From Mycolicibacterium holsaticum DSM 44478 = JCM 12374 (GTDB lineage: Bacteria > Actinomycetota > Actinomycetes > Mycobacteriales > Mycobacteriaceae), in contig NZ_CP080998.1 of assembly GCF_019645835.1 (NCBI RefSeq), positions 5,518,001 to 5,582,000 on the forward strand: DNA of 64,000 nucleotides, read 5' to 3'. Every line of letters begins with the position of its first letter. Position 1 is the stretch's first letter. Under the pieces are notes generated by a model. It saw only the letters and a program-made list of their open reading frames with translations. It was not told the DNA's origin and made no database searches. Positions 16,195-25,327 of the stretch are shown here, piece after piece. The translations under genes were made by a program, and so were the position numbers.

Positions 16195-17151
16195 TCACGG
16201 TGTGACACGCAGCGTGATGGTCCCGTCGGGCGGAACTGTCTTGAGTATGTTGTCCAGGAGCTGTCCGGTGTCGAAATTCATCAATGTGGCGGCAATCATG
16301 TTCAACTTCGGCTGCAATGCCTCACCCAGCACCTTGAGATCACCGCCCCGATCGTCGAGGAGCCCCTGTATACGCGCCATGAGTTTGTTCAGGTTGGAAA
16401 CGTTGTGGGGTTCACCGCGGTGATCGAGGATCGGCACGTGCTTCATGAAGTCCTGATATCCCCTGCTGAACTCCCGAAGGCGTGGTGTGAGGCTGATCAG
16501 AATCGGACTGACCCATTCGGCATTCTTGAGCAGCGTCTCGAAATTGCCGAGCAGCAGCCGCCCGCGACCGTCCATCTCCTCGACGGTGTTGTTGAGCAGA
16601 ACACTCGCGCGCGAGATATTCGGTAAGGCTGTATTCGGGTCCGGCAGGGCGGCGTCGGCTTCACCGATCACGCGTTTGAGGGCGCCGGGTTCCATCTGAC
16701 TGAGCACGCGCGTCACGCTCGTCGCCAACTCCGAGACCGACGGCGGCTGCACAATTTCCTCGGTGGAGAACCGCTGACCGCTCTGCAACATCGGTCCACC
16801 CGCACTGCGCGGCATCAGCAGGATGTAGGACTCGCCCAACGCCGACAGATTCTCCAATCGCAACTCGGTGTCGACTGGGATCTGCTGGTTGCCGGTGACG
16901 TAGAAATCCACGGTCGCGGCCTGAAGCGACGTCGCGGTGCTGGTCACCTTGCCGACGGGCACACCGCGCAGCAGCACATTAGACCCGACCACCAGCCCGT
17001 TGATGTCCGGAACCTCCATGGACAAGGTGGTTCGATCGTCGGGCGGAGCGACACGCAGTCCGAGTGCGGCAAAGTAGGCGAGAACGAACACGACGATCGC
17101 ACCGAACGCCAGGAAGGAGATCACGTCGCGCAGCCTCACGGCGTTTCTCAT
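16195..17151 (-). CDS. mceF: Mce-family protein F
   Basis: A 318-residue Mce protein: a transmembrane segment (ISFLAFGAIVVFVLAYFAAL), then the MCE domain (TLSMEVPDINGLVVGSNVLL followed by RGVPVGKVTSTATS), then a long helical stretch. It would be one subunit of the hetero-hexameric tunnel that carries lipids across the periplasm-like space to the YrbE permease. ATG 17151 overlaps the mceE stop as ATGA. Length is short compared with many MceF proteins (400-500 residues), because the C-terminal Pro/Gly-rich tail is absent. Confidence 0.88.
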   Translation of the reverse strand: MRNAVRLRDVISFLAFGAIVVFVLAYFAALGLRVAPPDDRTTLSMEVPDINGLVVGSNVLLRGVPVGKVTSTATSLQAATVDFYVTGNQQIPVDTELRLENLSALGESYILLMPRSAGGPMLQSGQRFSTEEIVQPPSVSELATSVTRVLSQMEPGALKRVIGEADAALPDPNTALPNISRASVLLNNTVEEMDGRGRLLLGNFETLLKNAEWVSPILISLTPRLREFSRGYQDFMKHVPILDHRGEPHNVSNLNKLMARIQGLLDDRGGDLKVLGEALQPKLNMIAATLMNFDTGQLLDNILKTVPPDGTITLRVTP

Positions 17152-18143
17152 GGCATCGCTCCCAGCATCCGCAGCACGTCTTGCACGTTGCCCGACAACT
17201 CCCGGCCGTCCGGCCCCACGATCGACGTGATGTTGATCGCCGGATATTTGTCCTGCGGGAGGAATGAATCGGTGAAAAGCCTGCGCCACTTGGGTATCTC
17301 GTCTTCGACCGCCACCTTCGAGTGCTGAACCGCATCCATGGTGTCGGCCATCGAGTTCAGGAACGGCACCAGCCAGTAGCCACCGGAGCCAATGCTGCCG
17401 ACACCGGGTAGCAGGGTAGCAACGAAGTTGCTGAGGGTGATGAAGCGCTCCATGTTGAGCTGACCAGCGGGTGCGAGCAAGAAGTCGAACTCCGGTATGT
17501 GCGCGTTCAGGGTGGCGGCGGTTCGCGACGCCCCGTCGAGCAGTTCGTCCACCTGATCGATGTTCGCTGAGAGCGCCTCGAGGCTTTCGTCCACCTGCCC
17601 CGTCAGACGACGTACCTCTTCACTCGACGGAGTCACGCGATTGAGCCTGACGACGGTGTTCTGTGCCCGTTGGATGGACCCACTCGACATGAAGTTCGCG
17701 AGGCTGGCGATCGTGTCCTCCAACTGTGGCGGAGACGTCGTCTGGGCGAGGGGGATCGACGCGCCCGGCGACAGTTTGGGCGCGGATGGAGTTCCGACCG
17801 GGGGACGTTCCAGCGCGACATAGATGTCGCCGAGGACCGTCGTCTGCTCGAGCACCGCCTGGATGTTCGATGGGACGGCGACGTCGCGGCCCAACCGCGC
17901 GGTGACCTTCACGAAGTCCGGATCCAATGTCATATCGGAGACAACGCCGACGGTCACACCGTCAAGCATTACTTTGGTGCCTTCGGGTAGGTTCAGGACG
18001 CTCTCGAACTCCATGCCGATGTCGTAACCGTCAGCGAAAGACGCACCCGGGCTGGGGATTGCGTTGAAATTGACGGATGCACATGACGAAATCGCCACAG
18101 TGCAAGCGGTTACGAACGCGACCCGCGCGAATTGCCGCCTCAT
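17148..18143 (-). CDS. mceE: Mce-family lipoprotein E
   Basis: A 331-residue MceE. The signal peptide ends in a lipobox (VAISSC), as expected for MceE, which is normally the lipid-anchored member of the hexamer. The MCE domain follows (FESVLNLPEGTKVMLDGVTV, then GVVSDMTLDPDFVKVTARLG) and a helical region extends to the end. ATG 18143 has GGAGG and overlaps the mceD stop as ATGA. Anchoring at the outer face of the membrane fits transfer from the mycomembrane side. Confidence 0.9.
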   Translation of the reverse strand: MRRQFARVAFVTACTVAISSCASVNFNAIPSPGASFADGYDIGMEFESVLNLPEGTKVMLDGVTVGVVSDMTLDPDFVKVTARLGRDVAVPSNIQAVLEQTTVLGDIYVALERPPVGTPSAPKLSPGASIPLAQTTSPPQLEDTIASLANFMSSGSIQRAQNTVVRLNRVTPSSEEVRRLTGQVDESLEALSANIDQVDELLDGASRTAATLNAHIPEFDFLLAPAGQLNMERFITLSNFVATLLPGVGSIGSGGYWLVPFLNSMADTMDAVQHSKVAVEDEIPKWRRLFTDSFLPQDKYPAINITSIVGPDGRELSGNVQDVLRMLGAMP

Positions 18144-19246
18144 CGGTTCGCCTCCGTCAGAACGTACTGAAGCAATGCGACATCCACCGCATACGGGGTG
18201 CCCTGCACGTTGGCGCAACTGCCCGGCACCGACGCATTCATGATGTTGCACTGCAGCACACCGTCCGGAGTGCGGACACGGTACAGCGGCGGGCGATACC
18301 GAAGGATCTCGGGCTGGTGGCTGTTGACCTGGTTCACCACGCCGTTGAGCAGGCGGGGCGCGATATTCAGAACGCTCGCGTAGAAGGGGGCGCGTGGCGT
18401 CATCTTCCTGATCTGGACCGACACCGCGTCGAGTGTCTGCTGGATCTGCGGGCCGAGCTGGGACTCGAGGTCTGCGGCCATCGTGAGGACGGGAATGATG
18501 CCCTCGTACGCCTCCGTGGTGTGCCAGCTGACGGTCACGAGTTCCGGTGCGATGAAATCGGCATCGGAGAACACACCCTTCAATGTCGGTTCCAGATCGA
18601 CCAGGCTGGACGTCAATACACCGAGATTCGTGGTGATGGAACCCAGATCACCGATTGCCTGGTCGGGCGAATCCAGCACCGATGCCGTGGTGGTCAGCAG
18701 CATGTTGGCGTTGGGTCCTTGGCCGCGCAGCGCCTCGTCGAAGCCCTGCAGGACACCGGCGACGTTCGTCGAATCCGCCGGGCTGATCGAGTTGACAAAG
18801 TCGGTCGATGCGCCAATCACCTCCGAGAGGCTTTTTGGCGTCATCGAGCGGCCGAGCGGAATACACTCGCCGACAGCCAATTTCGGTCCTGCCTCATAGT
18901 TGCCGACGAGTTCCAATGACCTGTCAGCCAGGATTGAGGTCGATCTGATGACCGCTTGAACGTCTTCCGGTAGGGACCGCTGTGCATCGACCGTGAAGTC
19001 GACGCGGACCGAGGTTGGCGACGAGGTGATCGCAGATACCCTGCCGATCTCGTAGCCCATCTGGCTGACCGGGTTGTTGACATACAGGCCGATGCTGTCG
19101 GGCATGATGGCGCAGTACTGGGCGGACTGTCCTTCGCGCACGGACGCACACGAACCGCAGGCCAGCGTCACGACCGCAGCGATCGCCGCGGCCACCGCGC
19201 GCCGGCCGCGGCGAGAACGCACGGGGTCAGAAGGCGTCGGGGTCAT
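18140..19246 (-). CDS. mceD: Mce-family protein D
   Basis: A 368-residue Mce protein. The N-terminus RRAVAAAIAAVVTLACGSCA is a signal with cysteines at its end, so it may also be lipidated, although the match to the lipobox is imperfect. The MCE domain (YVNNPVSQMGYEIGRVSAIT, then SVRVDFTVDAQ) and a helical tail follow. ATG 19246 overlaps the mceC stop by one base (TGATG); a GTG six nt upstream is possible. The position fourth after yrbE fits MceD. Confidence 0.88.
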   Translation of the reverse strand: MTPTPSDPVRSRRGRRAVAAAIAAVVTLACGSCASVREGQSAQYCAIMPDSIGLYVNNPVSQMGYEIGRVSAITSSPTSVRVDFTVDAQRSLPEDVQAVIRSTSILADRSLELVGNYEAGPKLAVGECIPLGRSMTPKSLSEVIGASTDFVNSISPADSTNVAGVLQGFDEALRGQGPNANMLLTTTASVLDSPDQAIGDLGSITTNLGVLTSSLVDLEPTLKGVFSDADFIAPELVTVSWHTTEAYEGIIPVLTMAADLESQLGPQIQQTLDAVSVQIRKMTPRAPFYASVLNIAPRLLNGVVNQVNSHQPEILRYRPPLYRVRTPDGVLQCNIMNASVPGSCANVQGTPYAVDVALLQYVLTEANR

Positions 19247-20226
19247 CAGCACGGACTCCCCGGAACCGGCATGCAGATGTCCGTGGCCAACAGTGCGGGG
19301 CTTGCATTCTGCGCGTCCAGAATCCGGTCGAGCAAGTTCTGCACGCGCTTGAGTGCCCGGATGGTCAGGTCGTTCCTCTCCACGAACAACCGTCCCTTGT
19401 GCAGATACTGCTGGACTTTCTCGACGAACTGCACTCGATGGCCTTCATAGAAATCGCCGACGGTCTTGAGTTGCATGAGCGCCGTCCCCAATCCGCCGAT
19501 CGTGGCCGTCATTCCCCCGTTGTAGAGAACCAGCGTCTGGGTCAGGATCGATACCTTCCTAACCAGCTGTTCAAACTTGTCGCGGTAATCGGCGAGCGCT
19601 CGAATGTACTCATCGGACATGTTGAGGATGTTGCTCACCTGTCCTCGCTGCCGGTCCACCGCCGACATGATCGCGTTGCCCGCATCGACGACGGTGGACA
19701 CCACCTCGACGTTCGTGCCGGTGAGGCCCTGCTGGAGTTGGTTGAGCGACTCATTCAACGGTTTGGTGTTCACGTTTTCAGTGATCTTGGTGGAGTCGGT
19801 CAGAGTACGAATGAGGTTGTACGGCATGGTTACTCGAGCGAGGGGGATGGCGGCATCGCCCAGTGGGCTGTCACCGATCGATACCACGTTCACGTAGTAG
19901 CCACCGACAACGGTGAGCATCCGGACATCGACCTGCGACTGGTCACCGACGAATGCGTCGTCGTTGACCCGCGCGGTGACCCGGACCTGCGTCGGCTCAA
20001 GCGAGAGTTTCTCGACCCTGCCCACGGTGATACCCGCCATCCGTACGTCGTCACCGACACGGATCGACGCTGCGTCGTCGGTATAGAAGGCGACAAGCTT
20101 GCTCTGACCCGGCGGGTGGAAGTAGATGTACGCCAGCACGAGCGCCACCACGAGCGCGAAGGCGATTGCCAGCGCACCCCAGGCGATCGGGTTCCGGAGC
20201 AGCCCTGGCGTTTTCAGCGATTGCAT
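19246..20226 (-). CDS. mceC: Mce-family protein C
   Basis: A 326-residue Mce protein. One transmembrane helix (GALAIAFALVVALVLAYIYF), the MCE domain (VAFYTDDAASIRVGDDVRMA, then ITVGRVEKLSLEPTQVRVTA) and an extended coiled helical region make up the sequence; it ends PVPGSPC. ATG 20226 overlaps the end of mceB by 13 nt, which implies translational coupling. Confidence 0.88.
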   Translation of the reverse strand: MQSLKTPGLLRNPIAWGALAIAFALVVALVLAYIYFHPPGQSKLVAFYTDDAASIRVGDDVRMAGITVGRVEKLSLEPTQVRVTARVNDDAFVGDQSQVDVRMLTVVGGYYVNVVSIGDSPLGDAAIPLARVTMPYNLIRTLTDSTKITENVNTKPLNESLNQLQQGLTGTNVEVVSTVVDAGNAIMSAVDRQRGQVSNILNMSDEYIRALADYRDKFEQLVRKVSILTQTLVLYNGGMTATIGGLGTALMQLKTVGDFYEGHRVQFVEKVQQYLHKGRLFVERNDLTIRALKRVQNLLDRILDAQNASPALLATDICMPVPGSPC

Positions 20227-21218
20227 AACACCACCCTTTGCCCGTTCAACAGCACGTCCATCGTCTCCGGTAGTTGAAGGCGACCCCGCGTACACGGCTC
20301 AACCGCTCCGTCGTTCTCACCGGGCGGTCTGATGTTCTCGTTCATCACCGGGACCAGCTTGAAGGCGTCGAAGAAATTGTCGAGGTTGCTGAATGCGCGA
20401 TCCAACGCCTCGTCGATATTGTTCCCCGGCTTGAGCCCCGCACTGTTGAGCAGTCGGACGACCGGATCAAAGAAGCCGTGCCCGTACAACAGAGACTTGC
20501 GGAACTCATCCAGGATCGTCAGCGCCGCGTCTACTGGCTGATTGAACAGATCGATGAGGTGGACGAACTGCGCGGATTTGCCGGCGATGGAGTCGGCCAC
20601 ATCGGACAGATTGCGCATCAATTGTGACACGACCTCTTGGCGGTTCGAGACGAACTCGGTCAGGCTGCGCATGCTGGCCAGCAGCGGGGCCAAGCCGCTG
20701 CCGTCGCCGGTCAAGAACGACGCCGCGTTCGCGGTGAAGATGTTGATCTCTTCCGGGTTCAGCGTTGCCAGCACGGGTTGTAACCCGTTGAACAGCGCGG
20801 TCACGTCAAACGAGGGTTGGGTCATCGAGGTCGGCACGGCCGTGATGAGATCGGCTGCCGGGTAACCCTGCGCAGGGTTGGTGACGTCGATGTAGCGCAC
20901 GCCGGTAAGGGCCTGGAACTTGATCGCAAGACGCGACATGGCAACGATGCCGTACTGCTTATCGAGGGTGAACGTGACGTTTGCGACGTTCTGTCCGTCG
21001 CGGTGCACGAGGTCGACGGCCTCGACCTTTCCGACACGAACGCCACGGACACGTACGTCGCCGTCGGGATGTAATCCGGATACATCGGTGAATTCGGCGG
21101 CGTACGTCCGCGTCTCCATCGCCACCGGGTTGGTGAGGGTATTGGAGAGCAGGACAAACAGCCCGACCGCGACTGCGATGGCCAGAAAGATGCGCCACGA
21201 TGAGGCCCGCAGACTCAT
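20214..21218 (-). CDS. mceB: Mce-family protein B
   Basis: A 334-residue Mce protein with an N-terminal transmembrane helix (IFLAIAVAVGLFVLLSNTLT), an MCE domain (YAAEFTDVSGLHPDGDVRVR, then GVRVGKVEAVDLV) and the conserved ALTGVRYIDVTNP segment. A helical tail forms part of the predicted hexameric needle. ATG 21218 overlaps the mceA stop as ATGA. Confidence 0.9.
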   Translation of the reverse strand: MSLRASSWRIFLAIAVAVGLFVLLSNTLTNPVAMETRTYAAEFTDVSGLHPDGDVRVRGVRVGKVEAVDLVHRDGQNVANVTFTLDKQYGIVAMSRLAIKFQALTGVRYIDVTNPAQGYPAADLITAVPTSMTQPSFDVTALFNGLQPVLATLNPEEINIFTANAASFLTGDGSGLAPLLASMRSLTEFVSNRQEVVSQLMRNLSDVADSIAGKSAQFVHLIDLFNQPVDAALTILDEFRKSLLYGHGFFDPVVRLLNSAGLKPGNNIDEALDRAFSNLDNFFDAFKLVPVMNENIRPPGENDGAVEPCTRGRLQLPETMDVLLNGQRVVLCNR

Positions 21219-22327
21219 TCCGCACCTCCCATTACGATTCCCAGAGGTGCCGCCACACCGGGCAGGCTGTCCAGCACGACGCGGACCGACATCGCCCGCT
21301 GATCACCGTTGCCCGCGTATAGCGTCTCGAATCGGGTCCGTAACTCCGCGAGCTTCTGGGCGATGTCGCCTGGACGCAGCAGCGGTGGCGTCGTGTCCGT
21401 AAGCGCTTTGATCCCGGAGATCATCGGGACCAGGTCATCCACATGACTGCCGAGCAGTTTGCCCACGGCCGCGAAGAGACCCTGTGAGGCGGTTCGACTG
21501 AATTCTGTGGTGACGTTCTGAAAGAACTCCTCGCTGACATCGGCAAGGTTCGGCACCGTCACCCCCTCCAGGAAGGGCGGGGTGATCGGCCGCGCGATCG
21601 TGGCCGCCGGCGGGAAAGTCTGACCCGGGTAGTAGCTGTAATCGATGAGCCTTCTGGTGGACTCGATCGCGACGTCGTTGAATTCCGGGAACGCCGCGAC
21701 GATCGATGTCGTATTGGCCAGCAGATGCTCGGTTGGCACGGTCTGCACGTCGGCGACCGCCTGCGTCACGCTGATCGCGGTTTCGAACAACGGATTGAGC
21801 CCGTCGGTGTACCGGGTGACACGGTCCATGACCTGGATCAGCTGCGGTGTCAAGGAAGCCGTCGACACGTCGCCAAGCTGCGCAAGCAGCTCCGACAGGG
21901 TGAAATTGCCCGTCGGCTGCACGCTGACCTCACTGCCGTCGCGAAGTACCTGCCCGCCGGGTTTGGGATCCAGGTTTATCCCTGAGACGCCGAAGTAGTT
22001 GATGGTCCGGAAGTCAACGCTCATCGCGTCGGTCAGGCCGTGCACCGGCGTCTTCTGCAAGTCCGTGACCAACCGGACGCCCCCGTCTGCCGTAGTGGCG
22101 ACGTTGGCGACCCGGCCTACCTCGACGCCGTGCAGCACGACCGGGGTGCCCGCCTCCACGCCCTGCCCGACATAGGGCGTGTTGATCACGACCGAAAGCC
22201 GATCGCCGGACCGGCCGCCGAACGGGTTCGCGGTGAACAGGAGCGCAACCAGGGCAATGCAGAGCAGCACGACCAGACCGATGCTCGACAACACCCGGTC
22301 CTGATACTTCGTTGAGCCTCTAAGCAT
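21215..22327 (-). CDS. mceA: Mce-family protein A
   Basis: A 370-residue first Mce protein of the operon. The N-terminal transmembrane helix (SIGLVVLLCIALVALLFTAN) leads into the MCE domain (LSVVINTPYVGQGVEAGTPV, then VLHGVEVGRVANVATT). The helical region ends near PLGIVMGGAE. ATG 22327 follows the yrbEB stop after nine nt. It is clearly an MceA by position, but I cannot assign it to a numbered mce operon; ligand identity (sterol, fatty acid, other) is not deducible. Confidence 0.9.
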   Translation of the reverse strand: MLRGSTKYQDRVLSSIGLVVLLCIALVALLFTANPFGGRSGDRLSVVINTPYVGQGVEAGTPVVLHGVEVGRVANVATTADGGVRLVTDLQKTPVHGLTDAMSVDFRTINYFGVSGINLDPKPGGQVLRDGSEVSVQPTGNFTLSELLAQLGDVSTASLTPQLIQVMDRVTRYTDGLNPLFETAISVTQAVADVQTVPTEHLLANTTSIVAAFPEFNDVAIESTRRLIDYSYYPGQTFPPAATIARPITPPFLEGVTVPNLADVSEEFFQNVTTEFSRTASQGLFAAVGKLLGSHVDDLVPMISGIKALTDTTPPLLRPGDIAQKLAELRTRFETLYAGNGDQRAMSVRVVLDSLPGVAAPLGIVMGGAE

Positions 22328-22336
22328 GGCGGCGCG

Positions 22337-23182
22337 TTATCCTTTGAATACGAACTCGGGTTGCAGACCCCACAGCAGCACTGTGGTCGTGACATCCAGG
22401 ATCATGATCGTCACCAGGCTTGCGCGCACTGCCCGTCCCGACGCCTCGCCGACGCCCACCGGCCCGCCCGACGCGAAATAGCCGTAGTAGCAGTGGATCA
22501 GCGTGGCCGCAACGCAGTACGTGGTCGCTTTGATCAGCGAGTAGAGAAGATCTATCGGCGTCAGGAACTGGATGAAGTAGTGGTCGTAGGTTCCGCCCGG
22601 TTCACCGCTGAGCGTGACCACCGTGTCCATCACGAAAAAGGTCGCCACCAGTGTGAGCAGGTAACCCGGTATGACGCAAAGCAAGCCGCCGATCATGCGC
22701 GTGCCGACCACAAACGGTATCGGCCGAAGACCCATGACCTCGACCGCGTCGATCTCGTCGGAGATCCGCATGGCACCGATCTCGGCGGTCATTCGGGTCC
22801 CCGCCTGCGCGGCGAACGCGATGCCGGCGACCAGTGGTCCGATCACCCGCACGGCCCCGACCCCGCCGATCAGCCCCGCCAACGGTCCGAACCCGATGAT
22901 GTTGAGGGTGGCGAGCGCCTCGATCGCCAACGAGGCGCCAACCGCCATGCCGAGGATGAGCAGCACGCTGATCGTGCCGCCGTCGACGATAAGCGAGCCC
23001 CTGCCCCACCCGAGGTTGATCGTCGCAGCCAAGGTTTGTCGGGTGTATCGGCGCACCGTCAACGGCAGGTAGAAGAACGTCTGCCCGATGAACAGGGCCC
23101 ACTGACCGACTACGCGCAAGGGCTTCGTCATAGCGCGCGTTGTGAACACGCGGTTATGCCACAGAACGGAGGGGGCTGCCAT
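22337..23182 (-). CDS. yrbEB: YrbE/MlaE-family ABC permease B
   Basis: A 281-residue MlaE-type permease with five or so hydrophobic helices, including the signature VIGPLVAGIAFAAQAGTRMT and EIGAMRISDEIDAVEVMGLR (EExDAxxxxG loop). It pairs with YrbEA to form the inner-membrane channel under the Mce hexamer, energised in mycobacteria by the shared MceG ATPase encoded elsewhere. The ATG overlaps the yrbEA stop (TAATG). Confidence 0.92.
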   Translation of the reverse strand: MAAPSVLWHNRVFTTRAMTKPLRVVGQWALFIGQTFFYLPLTVRRYTRQTLAATINLGWGRGSLIVDGGTISVLLILGMAVGASLAIEALATLNIIGFGPLAGLIGGVGAVRVIGPLVAGIAFAAQAGTRMTAEIGAMRISDEIDAVEVMGLRPIPFVVGTRMIGGLLCVIPGYLLTLVATFFVMDTVVTLSGEPGGTYDHYFIQFLTPIDLLYSLIKATTYCVAATLIHCYYGYFASGGPVGVGEASGRAVRASLVTIMILDVTTTVLLWGLQPEFVFKG

Positions 23183-24048
23183 TACGCGATCGCCGTCGGA
23201 AAGAACATGGTCTGTATCTGGGTGATCGCCAGATTCGCGAAAACGATGAGCACGACGTTGATCACGACCGCCGCGTTAACGGCATCGGCGACACCTCGCG
23301 GACCGCCCTTGGCTTCCATCCCTCGCAACGACGAGATGATCGCCACGATGGCGGCGAAGATCATGCTCTTTGCGATGGCGAACCATACATCGGTCATCTT
23401 GGCGAATGTCCCGAAAGAGTTCCAGAAACTGCCGGTGGCCACGTCGTTGACCGTGACCGAGAGCAGGAAGGCGGCGCCGGCCCCCGACGCGATGATGATC
23501 AGGCACAGAATGGGAGCGATCAGGATGAGCGCCAGGAACCGCGGCACCACCAGGCGACGTACCGGGTCGATGCCGAGAACCCGCATGGCATCGAGTTCCT
23601 CACGCATGGCGCGAGCACCGAAGTCGGATGCGATGGCAGACGCCGCGGCGCCCCCCATCAGTAGCCCCGCGGTGATGGGCGCACCCTGTCGCACGACGCC
23701 AACGCCGCTGGCCGCGCCGAGCAAGGCGGTGGCGCCGACCTGGGCAACCAGGCCGGATGTCACGATTGTGACCATGGCGCCGAATGGGATGGCCATCAGC
23801 AGCGCGGGGATCGCGGTCACCTTCAGCAGGACCCAGGCCTGCCACAGGAATTCCCGCACCGGCAGCCGAAGTGTGATCGCGTCGACGACCGCGTAATACA
23901 GCACGTCGACGGCCAGACGTACGCCGCGACCAGTGGTGCCCGCCGCGCGCGTCGGAACAGCGGCCGCCTTCGACGCCGCCTGACCCGCGGTGGCCACGGC
24001 CGAAGTCAAGACCTGCGGTGACGCAGAGCCTGCGACCTGTTTGGCCAC
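23182..24048 (-). CDS. yrbEA: YrbE/MlaE-family ABC permease A, first gene of the mce operon
   Basis: A 288-residue MlaE-type permease. An N-terminal Ala-rich extension of about 45 residues precedes the core; the signature reads GARAMREELDAMRVLGIDPV. GTG 24048 has AAAGGGGGC upstream. A perfect, extended island operator lies 58 nt before the start, so the whole run down to 12980 (14 genes) is probably one regulated unit. MceG is not in the window. Confidence 0.92.
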   Translation of the reverse strand: MAKQVAGSASPQVLTSAVATAGQAASKAAAVPTRAAGTTGRGVRLAVDVLYYAVVDAITLRLPVREFLWQAWVLLKVTAIPALLMAIPFGAMVTIVTSGLVAQVGATALLGAASGVGVVRQGAPITAGLLMGGAAASAIASDFGARAMREELDAMRVLGIDPVRRLVVPRFLALILIAPILCLIIIASGAGAAFLLSVTVNDVATGSFWNSFGTFAKMTDVWFAIAKSMIFAAIVAIISSLRGMEAKGGPRGVADAVNAAVVINVVLIVFANLAITQIQTMFFPTAIA

Positions 24049-24105
24049 ACTGCCCCCTTTCTGCCCTGCTTAACGACCCGACTGCACCCGCTGAGACTAA
24101 AACAC

Positions 24106-24116
24106 TAACCAGGTTA
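24106..24116. promoter_or_regulatory. Island operator site 7 (perfect, extended)
   Basis: TAACCAGGTTA in the 15-base perfect palindrome ACTAACCAGGTTAGT (24104-24118), the best copy in the window, 58 nt before yrbEA. It is the obvious control point for the mce operon. Confidence 0.75.
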
Positions 24117-24118
24117 GT

Positions 24119-24531
24119 AAATCACGCTGTGACGATGACCACAAACCCCTTTCTAGCCGACGCACCGCAGGAATTTACGCCTTTGCAAGCAACCGCGTGC
24201 AAAACCAGCAAATGTCGGGTCGACTCGCGGGTGACGGCGACGGGCTGCGGGCCTTCCGGCACGATGCGTCGATCCAGCTCCGCTCTATCCCGGGCGTGAC
24301 GTTGGATCAGGTGAAATCAGTTCGGGGGCACAATGGTCGACATCGCCGACTTGGAAACCTCCCTACATCACCGGGATCTCGGTGAGTCCGTCGGAAACCC
24401 GGTGAATGCGCCCCGCCACATGTCACACTTGCGCCAGCAAGCGATCTGGTGCAAAGGTGCAGCATTCGGGAAGCAAGATAGGCCCTGGACTCGCGGCCGT
24501 CCCGATCACCTGCCGCAGGGAGGAGACAGCG
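24119..24531. other. Intergenic region between mce operon and DUF732 gene
   Basis: About 410 nt without a supported gene. Short open frames on both strands have neither ribosome-binding sites nor recognisable products. It must hold the promoter of the plus-strand DUF732 gene at 24532, but I see no clear -10/-35 pair. Confidence 0.4.
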
Positions 24532-24837
24532 TTGACCATCGCAAGGCATCTCTTGATGGGGTCGCTTCTGGCACTCGTCGTACCCCTGACGGGCGCGCCT
24601 TCTGCCTCGGCCGAGCCGTTGACCCCGTTATCCCCCGCTGAGGTGGAGTACCTCACTCAACTACGCCAGGTCTTCTCGCAATACCGCGATCCCGCGGAGT
24701 TCCGCAGCGACGGCGAGTTGCTGAGCCTCGGTCGTTATGTCTGCGAACAGCGGGACATCGGTATTGTCGGCTCCGGGGCGACGATGGTCACGCCCGCCAT
24801 CTCGCAACTGGCATTCCTGCACCTGTGCCCGAACTGA
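24532..24837 (+). CDS. DUF732-family exported protein
   Basis: A 101-residue secreted protein. A signal peptide (LLMGSLLALVVPLTGAPSAS, cleavage near SAS-AEP) is followed by a short helical domain with YLTQLRQVFSQYRDPAEF and two cysteines (GRYVCEQRD; FLHLCPN), the DUF732 pattern that is widespread in mycobacteria and of unknown function. TTG 24532 was chosen for its GGAGGAGA site; a longer frame upstream lacks one. It is followed 53 nt later by a second protein of this kind. Confidence 0.75.
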   Translation: MTIARHLLMGSLLALVVPLTGAPSASAEPLTPLSPAEVEYLTQLRQVFSQYRDPAEFRSDGELLSLGRYVCEQRDIGIVGSGATMVTPAISQLAFLHLCPN

Positions 24838-24890
24838 CCGCATGCCCATCGGGATAGTGACGAACACCCTTCTGCCACAGAGGAATCCGA

Positions 24891-25199
24891 ATGCATAAAG
24901 TTGCGATCGCGATCGGAGCCGCACTCATCGGGGTATCGCTTGTACTGTCGCCGCCAGTACAGGCCGACAACTCCGGCTTCGTGAGCCAACTCAAGGGTCT
25001 CGGATTCCAGCAAGCGTCTGACAACTTGATCAGCACCGCACGGTCGGCGTGCTATTTTCTCAGCCTCAACAGACACCCCGGTCAGGTCACAGATCGCATA
25101 TCTCGATACCTAGCCGTCGACGCCGACTTAGCCAGAACCTTCTTCACGCTGTCGGTCAACGAGTACTGTCCGCAGTACCGCGATCGGCTCGGTAGCTGA
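24891..25199 (+). CDS. DUF732-like exported protein
   Basis: A 102-residue protein with signal peptide MHKVAIAIGAALIGVSLVLS (cleavage near VQA-DNS). The mature part FVSQLKGLGFQQASDNLIST, then ACYFLSL and YCPQYRDRLGS, has the two-cysteine DUF732-type layout. AGAGGAAT precedes the ATG. Probably co-transcribed with the DUF732 gene before it. Role unknown; nearness to mce genes suggests an envelope location. Confidence 0.7.
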   Translation: MHKVAIAIGAALIGVSLVLSPPVQADNSGFVSQLKGLGFQQASDNLISTARSACYFLSLNRHPGQVTDRISRYLAVDADLARTFFTLSVNEYCPQYRDRLGS

Positions 25200-25255
25200 G
25201 CGGAGGAGATTTCCCATTAGCTGGGGGCGGCATCGGGGGCGGTCGCGGTTTTAGT

Positions 25256-25266
25256 TCACCTGGTTA
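25256..25266. promoter_or_regulatory. Island operator-like site 8 (orphan)
   Basis: TCACCTGGTTA, one change from consensus. It lies between two converging gene ends (25199 and 25328), so it is not in front of any annotated gene. It may be a relic of a lost promoter or a binding site without a target. Confidence 0.4.
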
Positions 25267-25327
25267 TGTTATTTGCCCGCCGACTTCGCCCGCAACCAGC
25301 GCACCGCCTTTCCGCCCGCAACGAAAC

